Source of the DNA: Enoplolaimus lenunculus
Lineage: Eukaryota > Nematoda > Enoplea > Enoplida > Thoracostomopsidae
DNA: 64,000 bases
Assembly (NCBI GenBank): GCA_030248215.1
Contig: JASANG010003337.1
Location: 62,001 to 126,000, forward strand
Reading direction: 5' to 3'
The notes under the pieces: generated by a model
What the model saw: the letters and a program-made list of their open reading frames with translations, nothing else
Databases searched by the model: none
Told to the model about the DNA's origin: nothing
Program-made: the position numbers and the translations under genes
Shown here: positions 25,401 through 40,400 of the stretch, piece after piece
Layout of the letters: every line of letters begins with the position of its first letter
Numbering within the stretch: position 1 is the stretch's first letter

Positions 25401-28400
25401 TTGGCTCGAGCGCAAAAGGGCCGAGATTCGATTCCCGGTGTGGTCATTAACTTTGGGCAAAACTTCAAACAGGGGTCGTGCAGACCGTTAGTACCAAGAA
25501 ACATATGGTGACCGACAGCGCCGTACGGGTGACGCACATTGACGGACGGTGCCGGACGTCAAGTATAGCGCAACCCTTACAATTCGTGGTGTGCCCTCAT
25601 AATAATAGGGTATTTAGCAACAAGGCACATTGTGAGATTCAGATCATGAATTTACGTAGCAGAAGTTTTACGCTATAGGACGACAGGTGAAGAGATTAAT
25701 CGACTTTATCTCCCTTGAATATTTTTAGATCGACCAATAAAACCCACAATCGTAGTTGCTTTTCTTAACCTCAACTGCCCTCTAAAAGCTTAAACTCACT
25801 TGATTTAAGCTTAAGCTAATCCAGCAGTATTAAACTAACATTCAAGATTAACAAAACTAACAGGTTGGTTTACTCTTAAACTAATTTGAAATCCTACGTA
25901 TTTTTAGTTTAAGCTAAACTTAATGAACTCTTAGATACACATAACTTCTGAGCTGCACTTGGTTTACTTAAACTAAAAATGTGTTTACTTCAACTCGTGT
26001 TAAACGTAAAAACACGTTAGTTTAAGAAGAACTTAAAAGTCTAGTTTAGTTAATACGTCGTGCCATTTGAGTTTTACTTAAACTAATATTCAAGTTTAGT
26101 TAAACTATAATTTAAGTATAAGTTTTTGCAAGAGTACAATGCTTAGATAAGTCTGACTATACCTGTACAACCACTGCATTCCGCTTGAACTGTGCAACAA
26201 GCAACGCTCCGTTATCTTGTCGAGTACGAAAATCAAGCCCAACGCGCATATAATCGGCTTTAATCTGGCGTCTTCGACGAAGATCCCAAATAACACTGGA
26301 CGAATCATCGCGGATTCGTATCGGTAGATCAATTTCTAAATTAATCACAAAGCTTGTGATGCGGGTCATATGTTGGAGTCCAAGACCCTGAGACACTCGA
26401 GTCTGCGTTTAATTGAAAGGATCGATTTTGAAAATTTTTGCATATTTTAATTGCTCGTTTAGAATACAAAAAATTGTTAGTAGCAAAGCCATTAGACAAT
26501 GATGAATCATGTGGGGAGCCGTCCACCGCCGCTCGTCACCGAACATCGCCGTTCGCGGCCGGTCACCGGAAGTACAAGTAAATTTTAGATGTATCGCGTA
26601 ACGGCTTCCGGATCCGGTCGATGCCTTGCGGTTCCGTTCGTTTCAAAAAGTATTTTTGACATCACGCGGGGCGGTGAACAGTGGTGTACCGGATACACTG
26701 AAATGAACAAAAATAGTTTACCATCAGTGCAATTTTGTCCACCATATCCACCGTCACAAACACATTTATATCCGCTCCAAATGTCTTCGCATCGTCCAGC
26801 TGCTGACGTTGCACAAGGTCTTATCACGTCACATTGGGCCTAAAACATAAAATACTAAAAGCTATAATGGCATAAGCCTATATTGGATTACATTTCGGAA
26901 AAGTACAATTTTATGCAAATTAGCAAAATGCTTTCAACCTCAAGTATTCACTTAACTTAAGTGCGTTTGTACAACCAAAACGTTTGTTAAGTACTTAACT
27001 TCGCAAATACCTTAGTATCTACTCATATCAAGTTAGGTTTCCAGAAACACCAGCTAATTGCTATAGCTCGGTTTTCTATTTATTTATACGCTAAAATTAA
27101 AGCAATGGACCTTCTGGGTCTTTTCCGTTATCCCCGGCATCCGCCGTTTGCCGAAAAGGGTCGGATTTCAAAAATTGCTGCGTATTTGAAGTTTTCATTA
27201 CCTGTCTTGATCATAGACACAAATTTGATTTTTTTAAAAATTACATTCTTAAGGTCTCAAGTCCCCCTCTGGACCCAAAACTGTTGTTAAAAAATTAGAC
27301 AACTTTATACACCATTCGACACCCTGTAAAAGCTGAGTGAAATGAGTCAAATTTTCTGCAATCAGACGTTTGAATAACAAGTTATGGTCAAATACCTGAT
27401 TTGGTACCATATTATGGCTGAAAGCGTGCAAAATGAGTTATTTGATCACAACTCGTTTGCCAATCGTGTCAATGCAAAAAATTTCACACCATTGGACGCA
27501 GCTTTACAAGCTGCGTTGAATGATATATTATGTGTCTAAATTTTCGGCAAAAACAACTTTAGGTCAAAGGGAAGTCATAAGAAGCTCAAATATGCAATAA
27601 ATTTTGAAATGCCACCATTTTTAAGCAAACGCTGTTTTGGCGGAACATAACAGAAGAAAAGCCTCTACCTGCTTATACTGGCATCCAGGCTGTGCGCGAT
27701 AATTAATTATATGAGTTCCAAGATCAACCGCAGTATCATCGATTGTCAGATCTTTGATACAACCGTCAAAATGATGCGAACTCAGACGCGAGCCAGTCTT
27801 TGTATGGTTCGCAATACCACCAAGGTACAACGGTCCAACCAGGTCGAGGCTTCGAAAACACGGCACTGATTCGTCGTTGCATCTGAAATCCAGTATACAA
27901 AACAGAGTCAATGAATAGTTATGTACTGATAGACCAATGTTAATTTTAGAAACCTGTCCCCCTGGTATTCTGCGTGAATTGAGATTTTTAGACTGGGAGG
28001 CTAAGCTTAGACGTAAAATTAGAAATAGGCTTATGTTTAGGCTTGCACTTAGGTTTAGTCTTAGGTTTAGGCTTCGAGAGCATGCCACAATAATCAATGT
28101 GGACCGCTATATATAAAACAATTGACCAATAAAGTATAAGAATCAGGTTTAGGTTTAGGCTTAGGATTAGAGAGCAGGTCCCTATAATTAATCTGGGCCA
28201 CAATACATTATTGAATTGACCAATAAAGTATGAGAATCAAGTTTATGTTTAGGCTTAAGATTACCCTATAATCAATATGGGTCGCTCTATAGTAAAGAAT
28301 TGACCAATAAAGTATGAGAAACAGTATGCGGAATTCATATTAACACCTGTGCGTTTTGCAATCTGTTCGTTGCTTTGCCATACCAGTAGAATCGTTTCGC

Positions 28401-31400
28401 AGAATTCATAACCGAAAGCTTTCGATGACAACCTTATTATCTTTGTTTCTATTGAATAAATATTTTGTTCATATCTTACCTTTGTGGCAGGACGTGGATC
28501 TCTTTGACCGCACAGACTGGATACTTTATCTCATCTCCATATCTTATATTTAACTCTGTTGCGCAATTATCAATAGATAGCGTGACTTCCTAAAAATTTT
28601 TTTGCAATATTAAATATACCAAAATAATTATTAAACGAAAAGCATACGATTATAAACGGTGTTAATCAAAGCTTTTGTTAAGCTACAAATTTAACGCTAG
28701 AAATGAAATTAGAATATTTTTCCAAAGTAGAAACTCATTAATACATCACATTAATGATAATTTCGAGTCAACTTGGTTGCAATACTGGCAAACGTCGCCA
28801 ACCTGTTTACCGCAAGAATGTCGTCACACAACTAAAAATTTTGTTTATCTTTGTATAGCAAAATGAAGTGGCGTCCAGGTGTCTGGTGGGTCTATAAAAG
28901 AGTATGTTTCGATTGTAGGATACATTTTTAGCTCAGGCTTAGGCTTACGCTTAAGAACCCATTCTTGCAACGCGTAGGCTTAGATTTAGGCTTTGGAATA
29001 CGCTTAGTTTACTGTTACGCCCCTTAAAGTAACATTGGCCGCAAAATGTCTAAAACCAAATTAATTCGAATTAACAATAAAAATTCAGTATTAATTTGCA
29101 AATATAAAATCAGCTGCAATAATGCCAAAAATACGTATGTGGGTCGTTCTAGCTTTAATTATATAGATTTCCAAAGATGTTATATTTACATGTTTACTAC
29201 GATCCTCGCTTTCATACTCATTTAGTATACAGTCCATTGTATAACTTGCTCATAAGTAATGAAATATAACCACAAAAGCTAATAATAGCTGGCATTACGA
29301 AACGCCGTTTCCGATAAAACCAATAAATCATTTTTGTACGGATATATTTTCAATCAGAATTTAGTTGTAAGCTCTAACTTCGGGCGTACAAATAACAACT
29401 CTGTTAATTTACAGTAACCAAACAATGGCTGGGTTGCAAAATACAGAGACATTGCTTAAGCCCTATTCACACGTGCAAGTTTTTGCTGCGAGAATTTGCA
29501 GCTACAAATTGCGCTTGCAAATTTTGATCAAAATCGCGTTCGAAAAACTTGCAGCTGCAAATAATTCATTAAAAATCATAGCTAGGAATTAAGTTCATAT
29601 ATGTGAATAACCATGTAAGTTCAATGAATTTATTGCATCCGCTTTTTCATTGGCTGATGAAAAAATACAAGTTGCGCGTGCAATTTGCAGCTGCAAGTTC
29701 TTACAGCAAAAACTTGCACGTGTAAATAGGGTTTTAAATCAATTTCAACTTCAATCGACATTTTGCTCCAGTTTACAAGCGTTTTAGAGGTAGGAATTAC
29801 AAAAAAATTGTTAGGGTAGCGCTAAACGCGTGATATGTTTTAAATTTGTCACTCGTTAACTCTACCTCATAGCACATTTTGACGCAACGGTAAAATTTAT
29901 ATTGTAAACGGCGCATAAATGGAAACGTATATACAGTCGATCCCAACGTAATTCTCAGCATTTTGAAATATTTCGCATTCGAGTTTGTTATTGAAAATTT
30001 GCAAAAAAATACACTTAAACAAATTAAAAAATTTGAACTTACCAGCATTTTATAGAATACTGTAGTCGTGTGCCACTGACCGTTGTTCAATTCCATTTGA
30101 GTGTCAAGTTTCGCAACGGTTACTTGTCCGTCACCGAGTGAAAAGCTGAATTTTAGACGTCCATTGACCAGCTCAAGTGCGATAAAATCGTGTGTCGCTT
30201 GGTAGCGTCCGTTGTAGAACAGTAGACCGTTTGGGTTTATGGTCGAGAACCTAAAATTAAAAATAATCGAAAATGTATGAAAATATTTGGTTCAGCAATC
30301 GCTAATACAAATTATTAATGAATTAAAACAGAAATTTGCATTCTGACGGTGGGATTGCAGCAAATTGTATACCGTAATCCATAAGCATTACCAAGTGACA
30401 TGCCATCGCAAACGTAACGTTAAAAAATGGAATAGGGATTTTGAAACGATTACAGACAGCTTTTGTATTTAGTATTTTAATGGATAGACTGAAACTATCA
30501 TAACGGGTAAATATTTAGTTTGCGCAAATTCTGCTAAATTAAAAGAGTATGCTTACAAAATGGTCAGTTATTTTAATTTTATTACGAATCGGTCGCTAAC
30601 TGACATAAGTTTGATAAATCAATATTTATGAACGGATAGCACTTTAGGATTTAAGCTTATTAACTAACACGCAATGAACTGTTTGTACGGCAAATTTTAA
30701 TGTCGACGTGTAACGCTAAATCAATATAATTAAAGCTGGAATGCCCCACATATGTAATTTAGGCAAATTTCCAGCGTTACTTTGTTTACAATATTTTCGT
30801 ATAACAAAAACGTGTGAAAAGACACTTTGCATGCAGATTGTTGAGCGTTTGCTTTTTGCGCCATGTGCAAAGTTGGCTGACTATGGTGCACACTTACGAT
30901 ACTCTAATTCGAAATTCATGTCGTTGTCGTAGCGGAACAAACGTAGCATACGCACCGTTTTCGAAACTCAACGACCGAAGATTACAAAATTCCGTGGAAT
31001 ATTCCGGCGGATAAGAACAACCGATACATTGGATTCGGGATCCATGCTGGACAGCGCATATCGACGTGCCACCGCAAATGCCGTCCACGCAAAAGTCTGA
31101 TATCAACGGCAGTTCACAGTTGTGACCTGAAATAACAAAATATTTAAGCTGAAACGACCACCATACGTAATTTGGACATTGTGTCAACAAATTTTCGTTA
31201 ATATAATTTTCAAACCAACCCATCTCTCGCTGCTCACATTGAAATACGGTAATATTTTGTGATGTTGGAATTGCAAATATGGAAACCGTTTTGATTAGTG
31301 AATATTTACATCGGATACTTTGCTGAATGAAGAATATTGCTGTTTCGAGAAACGTAAACAATAAGGGTTGCGCTATACTCGACGTCCTGCGCCCTCCGTC

Positions 31401-34400
31401 ATCGTGCGTCACCCGTCCGGCGCCGTCTGTCACCGTCCGACACCATATGTTATCGTACGTGAGTTATTTGCCTACGATACCGTATGGTGATGGACGGCGT
31501 CGTCCGGGTGCCGGACGGTGGCAAACGTCAACAATAGCGCAACCCTAAACAATTGGTTGGTTTTTCAAAATAAATGTTATAATCTGGTACCAACAGTTTT
31601 GATTGGCTAAAATATTAGTTTAGTCTCTATTCCTCGTTTCTGCTCTCACCTACTGGGATAATTAAGTTTACGTATGTTTCATTTTTGTAAGTATTTTATT
31701 ATGCTGATTAAATAATTTTGCGTAGAGTAAAAATCAAGGTTACGCCTGGCGAAGCTTCGGATGATTGAGGAATGTTTAACAGTGCAATGCAAACAAATGT
31801 CTTAGACAGCATAGTCCATGTTAGGGCCGCAGCTTGGGAATATGAGGACCCACCGCCTGCGAGATAAGCCTCTTGTAAGGTATTAACCGGAAGCATACGA
31901 GGTTATCTAAAACAGGGGTTAGATACACATAGACGCGATGTACAATGTCACAACAGAACTCTTGATCGAGAAATCATATAAGAGGAACCAGCCTATTGGT
32001 TAACTCCAAACGCACCTGAAGCGCCAAATTTTTTGTGATATTGCATAGTGACCTGTTTTTTCCGGGGAGGGGGGCAGGTGCCCAATGCCGCCATAGGGAG
32101 GGTACAAAAGGCAGTAGCTCCGGCACTGGTTCCGGTAGTGACACAAAATAAAAAATATATTTCCTAACATTTTTCTAATAACATTTTCGTTCGATCTCAT
32201 CTTTTACAGGATTGCGAAACACTCCACAAGCAAGCAAGTCCCAAATAGGATTCACGTCAACGACAATCCCGAATCCCGGCGGGCGGATATTTCAAGTTTT
32301 AAGCGATACTGATATTTACTATTGTTAATCCTGTGTAAAATCATAAACGTCGTTATTGATTTCCGCTTGTTTAAGCATAATAATTATAACCAGAACCATA
32401 TAAATACATTTGCGTTATTACGTAGTAAGCTTGATGCACTCTCATTGGCTATTATCCACCACCAGTCATGCGGTTATAATCTTGAATGCAAACTAATTTT
32501 ACTCGCGTTTGCGCGTTAATTTTGAAATATACTTTGTTATCGCTGAAAACCCATATATTTCTCGTTATCGCTCTCATTAGCACCTTTTTACATTCTTCGG
32601 TCAACAAAAGCAACGAAGATTTGCCCGAGACGAGACTGCTTGTCTCTGGTTAATTAGAGCGTTGCTAGTGTTCTAAAGACTCCCAAACGCGTTTAGTTAA
32701 TATATAAGAGGTCATATTGGCAATGCAATATAGGTTCGCGTATACTTGGTAAAGGTTACACGAATCCTTAACCTAAATTAGGCTTTGAGCATGAAACAAT
32801 TTCTGACGAAGCCTGTAATTAAAGCTGAGTTGTCAATCATTATCTACTGACGTATATTTGCAGCCCTGTAGCCAGCTTACCTTGCTGGGGGAGGGGGGGC
32901 TAAAAAATTTTTCAGGACGGGCATTCAAGGGTTTTTATTGACTTGCAAGCAAGGTTGACAATTTTCTAGGGGGCCAAAATTTTTTACAGAGGAGGCTGAG
33001 CCCCCCTGCCTCCCTCCGCCCGCTTGGCTACGGGCCCGTATATTTTTAATGGCTACCAATCAACCTAATTATGCTTCAATACATTAACAAAAGATTGACC
33101 CTGTGCTAAGACTACTGTAGTGACCCGAATAAGAGGGAAGACAGATATTTATTTGGCCTCTCCAGAGGGTACCCACTGTTATTCGGTTACCGATTGATAC
33201 ATATTTTAACACGTATTTCGTTATTGATATGTATCCGGTATTACAACTATCCGTGGAATTAAACGTTTATTAGTCTTGTATCAAAACCTTGAGCGATAGT
33301 GCATGGTTATACTTAAAAATGTACTTATAATCCTTAATATTTCAAACTCAACTTTATTTAATCCAAGAGTCATTTACGCACTACAGTTAGGGATAATTGA
33401 CATTTATGGACTGTAATTATGACTTAGAGACTCTATTCGCTTCCAAAACAAAGAAGACCATTAATTTTTTTAAGTAAAATTTTCTATCGCAGATAAATTA
33501 TCTGTTATTTTATCTTGCCGGTTGTAATAATAGCGGATAATAACTGTGCCAGCAGAAAGTAACCTGCATAGACACAGGTAGTACAAAAATGTTGTTAAAG
33601 CATAAAGGTTCAAACCTGTAAGTAAAACTTAATACTTAGCATGTGTTATGTTTGTGATATTATCACTTGAGTTTATGCCACTGATCATGTTTGATGTGTT
33701 ATAGGATACAGTTCAGATATACTTGATTGATCTAATTTAAACTGTAGACTATAACGGTATCCCTTAATATAAAGCAAAACTATGGTTTCCGTGTTATACG
33801 ACATATGTTCAAAGTTGATATTTGTTTGTTTTTGTGCAAAAAGTTAAATGGTTTCTAAGTTTGCGGCTTAATAAGTATCTATTTGAAAAATTACCGGAAC
33901 TTTCTAGCATACCAGAGTCACAACCGGATATTAGCGACACTGTGTAAACCGGATACGGACTTCCGTTTGTACGTCAATATGTATATGTGTGCCTTGCGGC
34001 CGCTGTACACGCAAAATTTTTTACATTTAAGAAATATGACTAAGAAGGTGCACTTGAGAAATAATTCTGTTGTAACAGAAATATTTTTCTTAAAACATTG
34101 AAAAATGTTCAGAAAATCATAGTAATAATGCAAAAAAGTAGTATGTTTTCTAGTTATTTTTGTAAAAAGTCTTAAATTTCAGAACAACTTGTCAGTTTTA
34201 ACGCTGATGGTACTTTTCTGAATAAATTCAAAATTGTGTTTATCTTTACTACAGCTTCCCTAAATTATTGTTTTGTCATAGAATAGATTTGAGTGATATT
34301 TTCCATTTATGATGCTATTAAAGGCAGGTGTACCTCAGACACCGTTATACGCTGTTATAAGCTTTTGCTTAAGCAATCGTTTGTTACACCGACCGTTATG

Positions 34401-37400
34401 GATACAAACAATGCTTCTAAATCATTAAATATAGCGTTTGTCAGCGCTGTAAATGGTAAAAGTGGTAAAATATGCAATTAGCAATAACTGCAATTTGGAT
34501 ATATTAAAGTATATCCTATCATTAATGCATTGAAATTAACAGTTTCAATGCAGTTGCAACACCACTTAAGTAAAGGTTCAGCATTAAGCGGTACAATTAG
34601 TGTTTCGTCTAAACGATTTTTAGGCTTTATTTCAAATCTGAACCCCCTCTTATTCATGCTCGTAGCCAGTAGGGCTTGTATTGTGCCTATACATTTTAGC
34701 AGGGTCACAAACGCGATCGAAGATGCTTCCAATAATGGCAGAAAACCCTTACGCAACAATTTTGCAACGCTTACAAATATTCCCAGCCTTGACATTTTTC
34801 CTCTATACAGATGAAATCTTATTTGAACGCAATTTTGAAACTGCAACTCATTTCGAATTTCATTTCAAACTTTTACTATGCGGTCAAATGATTACTGTGT
34901 AGACCTGGTGTCAAAGAGACAACTAAGTACTACCAATCATCTATTCGCCAGCCTCATACCGAACGACTTGTTCAGCGACAATAAAACAATTATTCGTTCG
35001 CAAAAACGCCTCCGTTTTTTATATTTTACTCTTTTATGAATATTTTTACCCTTTTAATAAAATTCCTTTGCTCTCTCTCTTTCTTTCTCTCTCTTCTCTC
35101 TCTCTTTAATTTTTCTTTCATATTCTATTAATAAATCCTGACTTATGAGTCTGATTTAGATGCAACATTTTGTGTCACGCAATCGTATCAGGATATTTAC
35201 GTTCTTGCGTTATTGGCACGTACCTGTATGTGATGATGGACACACGCAACTGTAGCCTTCTTCATGAGCTATGCATGTTCCATTGTTGGAACATGGCGAC
35301 GAGTAGCACATATTGACCTTTGTATCACAAGCCAACGGTGATTTAATCCCTGGAACACAAACCATTTCCATTGAACCAATCAGGACTGTAGCTAAACGGA
35401 CGAACGCCAGGCGGGTGCGTAACCAGGTCATCTTGATAGGTGGGGCTAAATATTTTTCAGAAGGTGGATAGGAAGTGTTTTCGATGACTTACAAGTAAAG
35501 TTGGATATTTTCTAGGAGGCTGCGGGCCCAGTGCCACGCCAGCTTGGGGCCGACTAAAATGGAATTAAGAACGTATGTGAATTTGAGATTGGCAAACAGT
35601 TTCACAGAAATGGTTAGCTGCGTTAAGGTACAAAATACTGTTGCGTCAATGTGGGTTAACACCAATAGGATCATGAAGGATATATTAGCCAATCTGGCAT
35701 ACTTGACTCCAAGACTTAGCTAATATATATGGTGAAATCACTTGAAAGCAATGAATATAGTAATATTTTTACTAAAACCAATTCTAAACTGACTTTTAAA
35801 TTTAGATTTATCGTTTAGGCTTTGGATTTTAAATACACCACAGTATCAACCAACATTAATCAGTACTGAAACAATTATTTTGTTTTCAAACTACGAATGT
35901 TATTATGTTCGTGTATCAAAATTTTTTCCGTCAGCCTGCATTTACTAAAATTAATACCTGCATATCCTTGTGGACAAACACACGATATTCTGTCACTTGG
36001 ATGTATCGGACGAAACAGAAAACTATCAGTGACCATGAATGGTCCTGCAGCTGCAAATCGAAGTCCAGTTTGGCATCGTTCAAACGCTGAACACGGCTCA
36101 CGAACGCACAAACTTTCTTCTAATTTCAAAATGTTCATACCCAACAGCTCTGATAACGCAACGCGATTTAAATGTATTAATTCTTGGAGTTCTTCCGAAC
36201 TAAAAATAAAGACCATTTTACACCAATGAAATAATATTTTTTCAAATTTTACCAGTCTGCATGCAGTATCTATTGACAATTAGCAATACGAGCCCGTATT
36301 CTCAAATATGTGTAGCACCTATCACCAGCTGGTGATAGGTCTTCAAACAAGCATATTTTGAGGTTCGAAATTCAGCACAATTTTCTCGCATTTGATTGGT
36401 CCTACTTCTGTACATGTTTTTTAGATCCACAATATTGCAGACGTTGATCAGTTTGAAAACATATCGCTAACTGGTGATAGATGCTATTCGTGGTTGAGAA
36501 TACGGGGCCGAATTCTGTGTTCAGCTTTGAAAACTTTTAAACTGTAAAATTTTGCATAATATTTGCGAATGAATGCGTGTCAACTCTGACCAGCATGATT
36601 ATATTTCAAAATACAGCCAGTGCGGTGTGCCATCTCAACAGATAGGAACCGTTCAATGATGACTTAGGTTTTTATATGTCATACAATATTGGTGACAGAA
36701 GTAAACATCCTTCGAAATTTTCCATTCAAAGTAACCTCATTTATAAAAATTCTCATATTACACCCCTAATACCGCCGCGTTGATATTTTGTCAGCTTGGG
36801 ATGCGTTATAGTTTTGTTGACGTCCGCAAGCGCCGTGCGCCACCGTCCGGCGTCGTCCTTCACCGTCCGACTTCGTCCTTCACCGTCCGGCGTCGTCCGT
36901 CAGCGTCCAGCGCCATCCGTTACAGTCCGTCACAATGCGGTATCATACATGCATAATTTGCGTACGATAAGCGTGGTGACGGACGATGACGTACGGATGG
37001 CAGACGACGGCAGCGGACGCTGATGTACGGCTGACGGACGGCAGCAGACGGTAATGGACGGCGGCAGACGGCGACGGACGGCTCCGCACGACAAGTATAG
37101 AGCCACCCTTATGTTTTATTGCGGTTAGATTTTCTCTTAAACAAATGAATCTCAAATACAATCAGCTCATCATGACTTAATTAGTTTTCTGTCGAGTTTG
37201 TTGAATATCTCAATCCGGATAGCAAATAAACCCCGTTAAACGATGTCAATATTTACAAATATCTTTATTGATCATTGATTTCGTTAACACTGTTTATTAA
37301 TATATAAACCGTTTCCAAATGAATAAATAATAATTAAATTACAGCTGTTTGCAACGAGCTAATTACCAAACGCGTCCGCTTGGGGTCGTACCTGCCTCCA

Positions 37401-40400
37401 AAATTCGGCTGGTGCCTCTGAATTCAGTTGACGGTGAAAATTAGAAAATTCAACATTATATATTTTCATTAGCTAATTTTGTTTCACCTCCGGCTTTGGC
37501 AAAATATGTTGACATCCGGTTCCGGTTGTTTTGATTTCCGCAGCACACTGCTGTTTATTGAATGCAAGGGTTTACAGAATGTGATATAATTATTAAATTA
37601 CAGCTGTTTGCAGCGTTGAATCCAGTGCTGACTCAATATTTGTGCGCGACCCATATACGTTTAGGATTTGAAACTAATAGGAAATATTACAATTATTATC
37701 GAGTAGCGAATGGAATGCGAGGACAGCATACACAGATAATACCTAAAGTTTGTGAATTATTACCATATACTAATCAAAACGGAGTACTTACAAGGTTTAC
37801 AAGCTTTCTAAAAAATCAGGAAAGTTCTTTGACAATCCTTATCCGGATCTAAGGTATCCGTTGTTTCAGACCGGAAATTCTTCATGTATGTATAGCAAAT
37901 GCCGTATTATTGAACCATTTACACGGGCCCGTAGCCAAGGGGGCAGGGGGGCTCAGCTTCCCCTGGAAAATTTTCAACTTTGCATGCAAGTCATTAAAAA
38001 CTCCTGAATGCCCCTCCTGAAAATTTTTTAGCCTCTCCACTCTAGCAAGGTGAGCTGGCTACGGGTCTGCATTAACATCAAAATATTTACAACACATCAG
38101 GTTCGGAAGTGCAATAAATATTCAAATTCTTCTGAAATGATTGAATTTAAAAAATTTTCTTACCTCACAAAATTTCGTTGATTGCTTCTTCGAACGCTAA
38201 GACTTATGTTGAGCACAGAATGCGCAATGTCGCTGGTATCAGGTCGAACACTGAACACAAATACATTGTCGCGTTCAACAGGAACAATTGATGCTACAAC
38301 GAAAATTACTCATTTTTAATTTCAGTAATACAACTTGCATAGAGCCTATTTCGGAGAGAGTCAATTTGAATCACCATTTTTGCAATGCGGTGGTACCATA
38401 CCATGGACGGTGGGACGCATGCGTATAGGATGTAGCAATCCCTGGTTGCGCTAACCAATTTTAATATGCGTATATATAGAGACAACAAATATTACTTAAT
38501 GGTGTGACAATGTTATTTATTATCGATGATACATAGAAATTTGGATTGGTGGGCGTATTCTGCAGGATCCGCTTTCATGACACCACTTTGCGGACCAGGA
38601 TGTGTAAACGGTGCAGCGGCACGTCCTTGGTTCCGGTGTAAAAAATATTACCTAATGGTATCACACTGTCATTAATTATCTGAGTGGTGTACTGATAACC
38701 TCACAAGCGGTGCGTTCCAGAAGCCAGGCGTAATTATTGGATCTAAATGTAAATTATGACGCACTTACTGTTTCAGATTGGGCTGGGGGCACGTCAACCC
38801 CTGCTTTCTCTCTCAAAACGTCCCTGTTTATTATAAATGATGCTTATAAGACCCTAATTGCATACCCTAATAAATAAATTATGTTTGCCGATTTAAGCCC
38901 TATTCACATGGCCCCACGCAGCAAAAACTTGCACGTTTGAATAGGGCTTTAAGTTACAGCCTTTTACCAAATGGCGATAAACGCTGAACCAGTTTAAAAA
39001 TATAGGCCAGTGGACGCAGGCAGAGCGGCTTCTTCCATTAGCTAAAGCCCTATTCACACGTGCAAGTTTTTGCTGCGAGAAGTTGCAGCTGCAAATTGCA
39101 CACCGAGCATGGATCATGTGTACTAAGTTCCAAGCTATGAGCTTTAATGAATTAGTTGCAGCTGTAAGTTCTCGCAACAAAAACTTGCATGTGTGAATAG
39201 GGCATTAGTTAAAAAACTTTGCAAAATTGATTATGAAAAACTGGGCCAATATTACTTTAAGGGGCGCAACAGTAGATTAAGCGTATATCTAAGCCTAAGC
39301 CTAAGCGTTGCAAGAATGTGTTCCTAAGTCTATGTCTAAGCCTAAGCGTTGCAAAAATGTGTTCCTAAGCCTAATTCTAAGCCTAAGCAAAAAATGTAAT
39401 CTAGAATCTAAACCTACCTTTTTATAGACCCACCAGAAACCGGGAGGCCCCTTAACGTAACATGGGCCAAAAATTATAAAAATAGTAAGGATTCTGCCGG
39501 ACAAATAATTCAAATGGCATTTGATTTCTCGTTTGCTCCGCTTATAAGGATTCTTCCACTATAATTTAGCCTCCCTCGTTTTTAGATCAGCTACTGCGCT
39601 ACTGATATAAGCATATGAAACTAACCAACAACTTCCAAAATTCGATCATACGCCGCAGGGCGTAACACATCTTCAGGAACAACGTCTCCAATACGAACAT
39701 TGATGCTATTTAGAAGCATTTCTTCAGTGACCAAAAATACACGAAGGCTGCATTCGGCACACACGCGATTTTCACCGTCTGAAATACGAAATAATTCGGT
39801 TTACCAAACCAAATGGTTTATAAAAATGTTCAAAACACCACATTTTAGTGCAATTTTTAGCATTTTTACTTGTTTGTTTGAATGTCAAATTTACCAAATT
39901 GTATACGGGGCCGTAGCCAAGGGGGCCAAAGGAGCTCAACCCCCTCCCCTTTGAAAAATTTTGGCCCTCCCTGGAAAATTTTCAACTTTGCATGCAAGTC
40001 ATTAAAAACCCTTGCATGTCCCTACTAAAAATTTTTTATACCCCCTTGCAAGGTGAGCTGGCTGCTGGCCTGATTGTATATGGCCAATATCTGCATATAT
40101 AAATTGAATCACTAGCGGATCCAGAGGGGGCGGGGGCGTATGCTCCCTCATCAGAAACTTTTTTGTGTTAAAATGGTAAGGTACCTACCTACCTTACAAT
40201 TTTTACGTTTCATAGCATTTGTCAACCCGCCCGCCCCGTCGAGATTTTTGGATCCGCCTAAGAATTGAATTACTATGTAATCCTATTGGAATCTGATCAA
40301 TTAACGTTCACAATAAGCATTGTACATAACGGTCACTCAGGTAGTTTTCATTTTGATTTGTTGAAATTCTGAGATCGCTTTAGGTATCCTCTGTATATAA

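Noticed and set aside
34478-34902. Overlapping open frames of 94-122 codons on both strands in intron 6
   Set aside because: No homology, no splice or coding pattern; lengths expected by chance in this composition.
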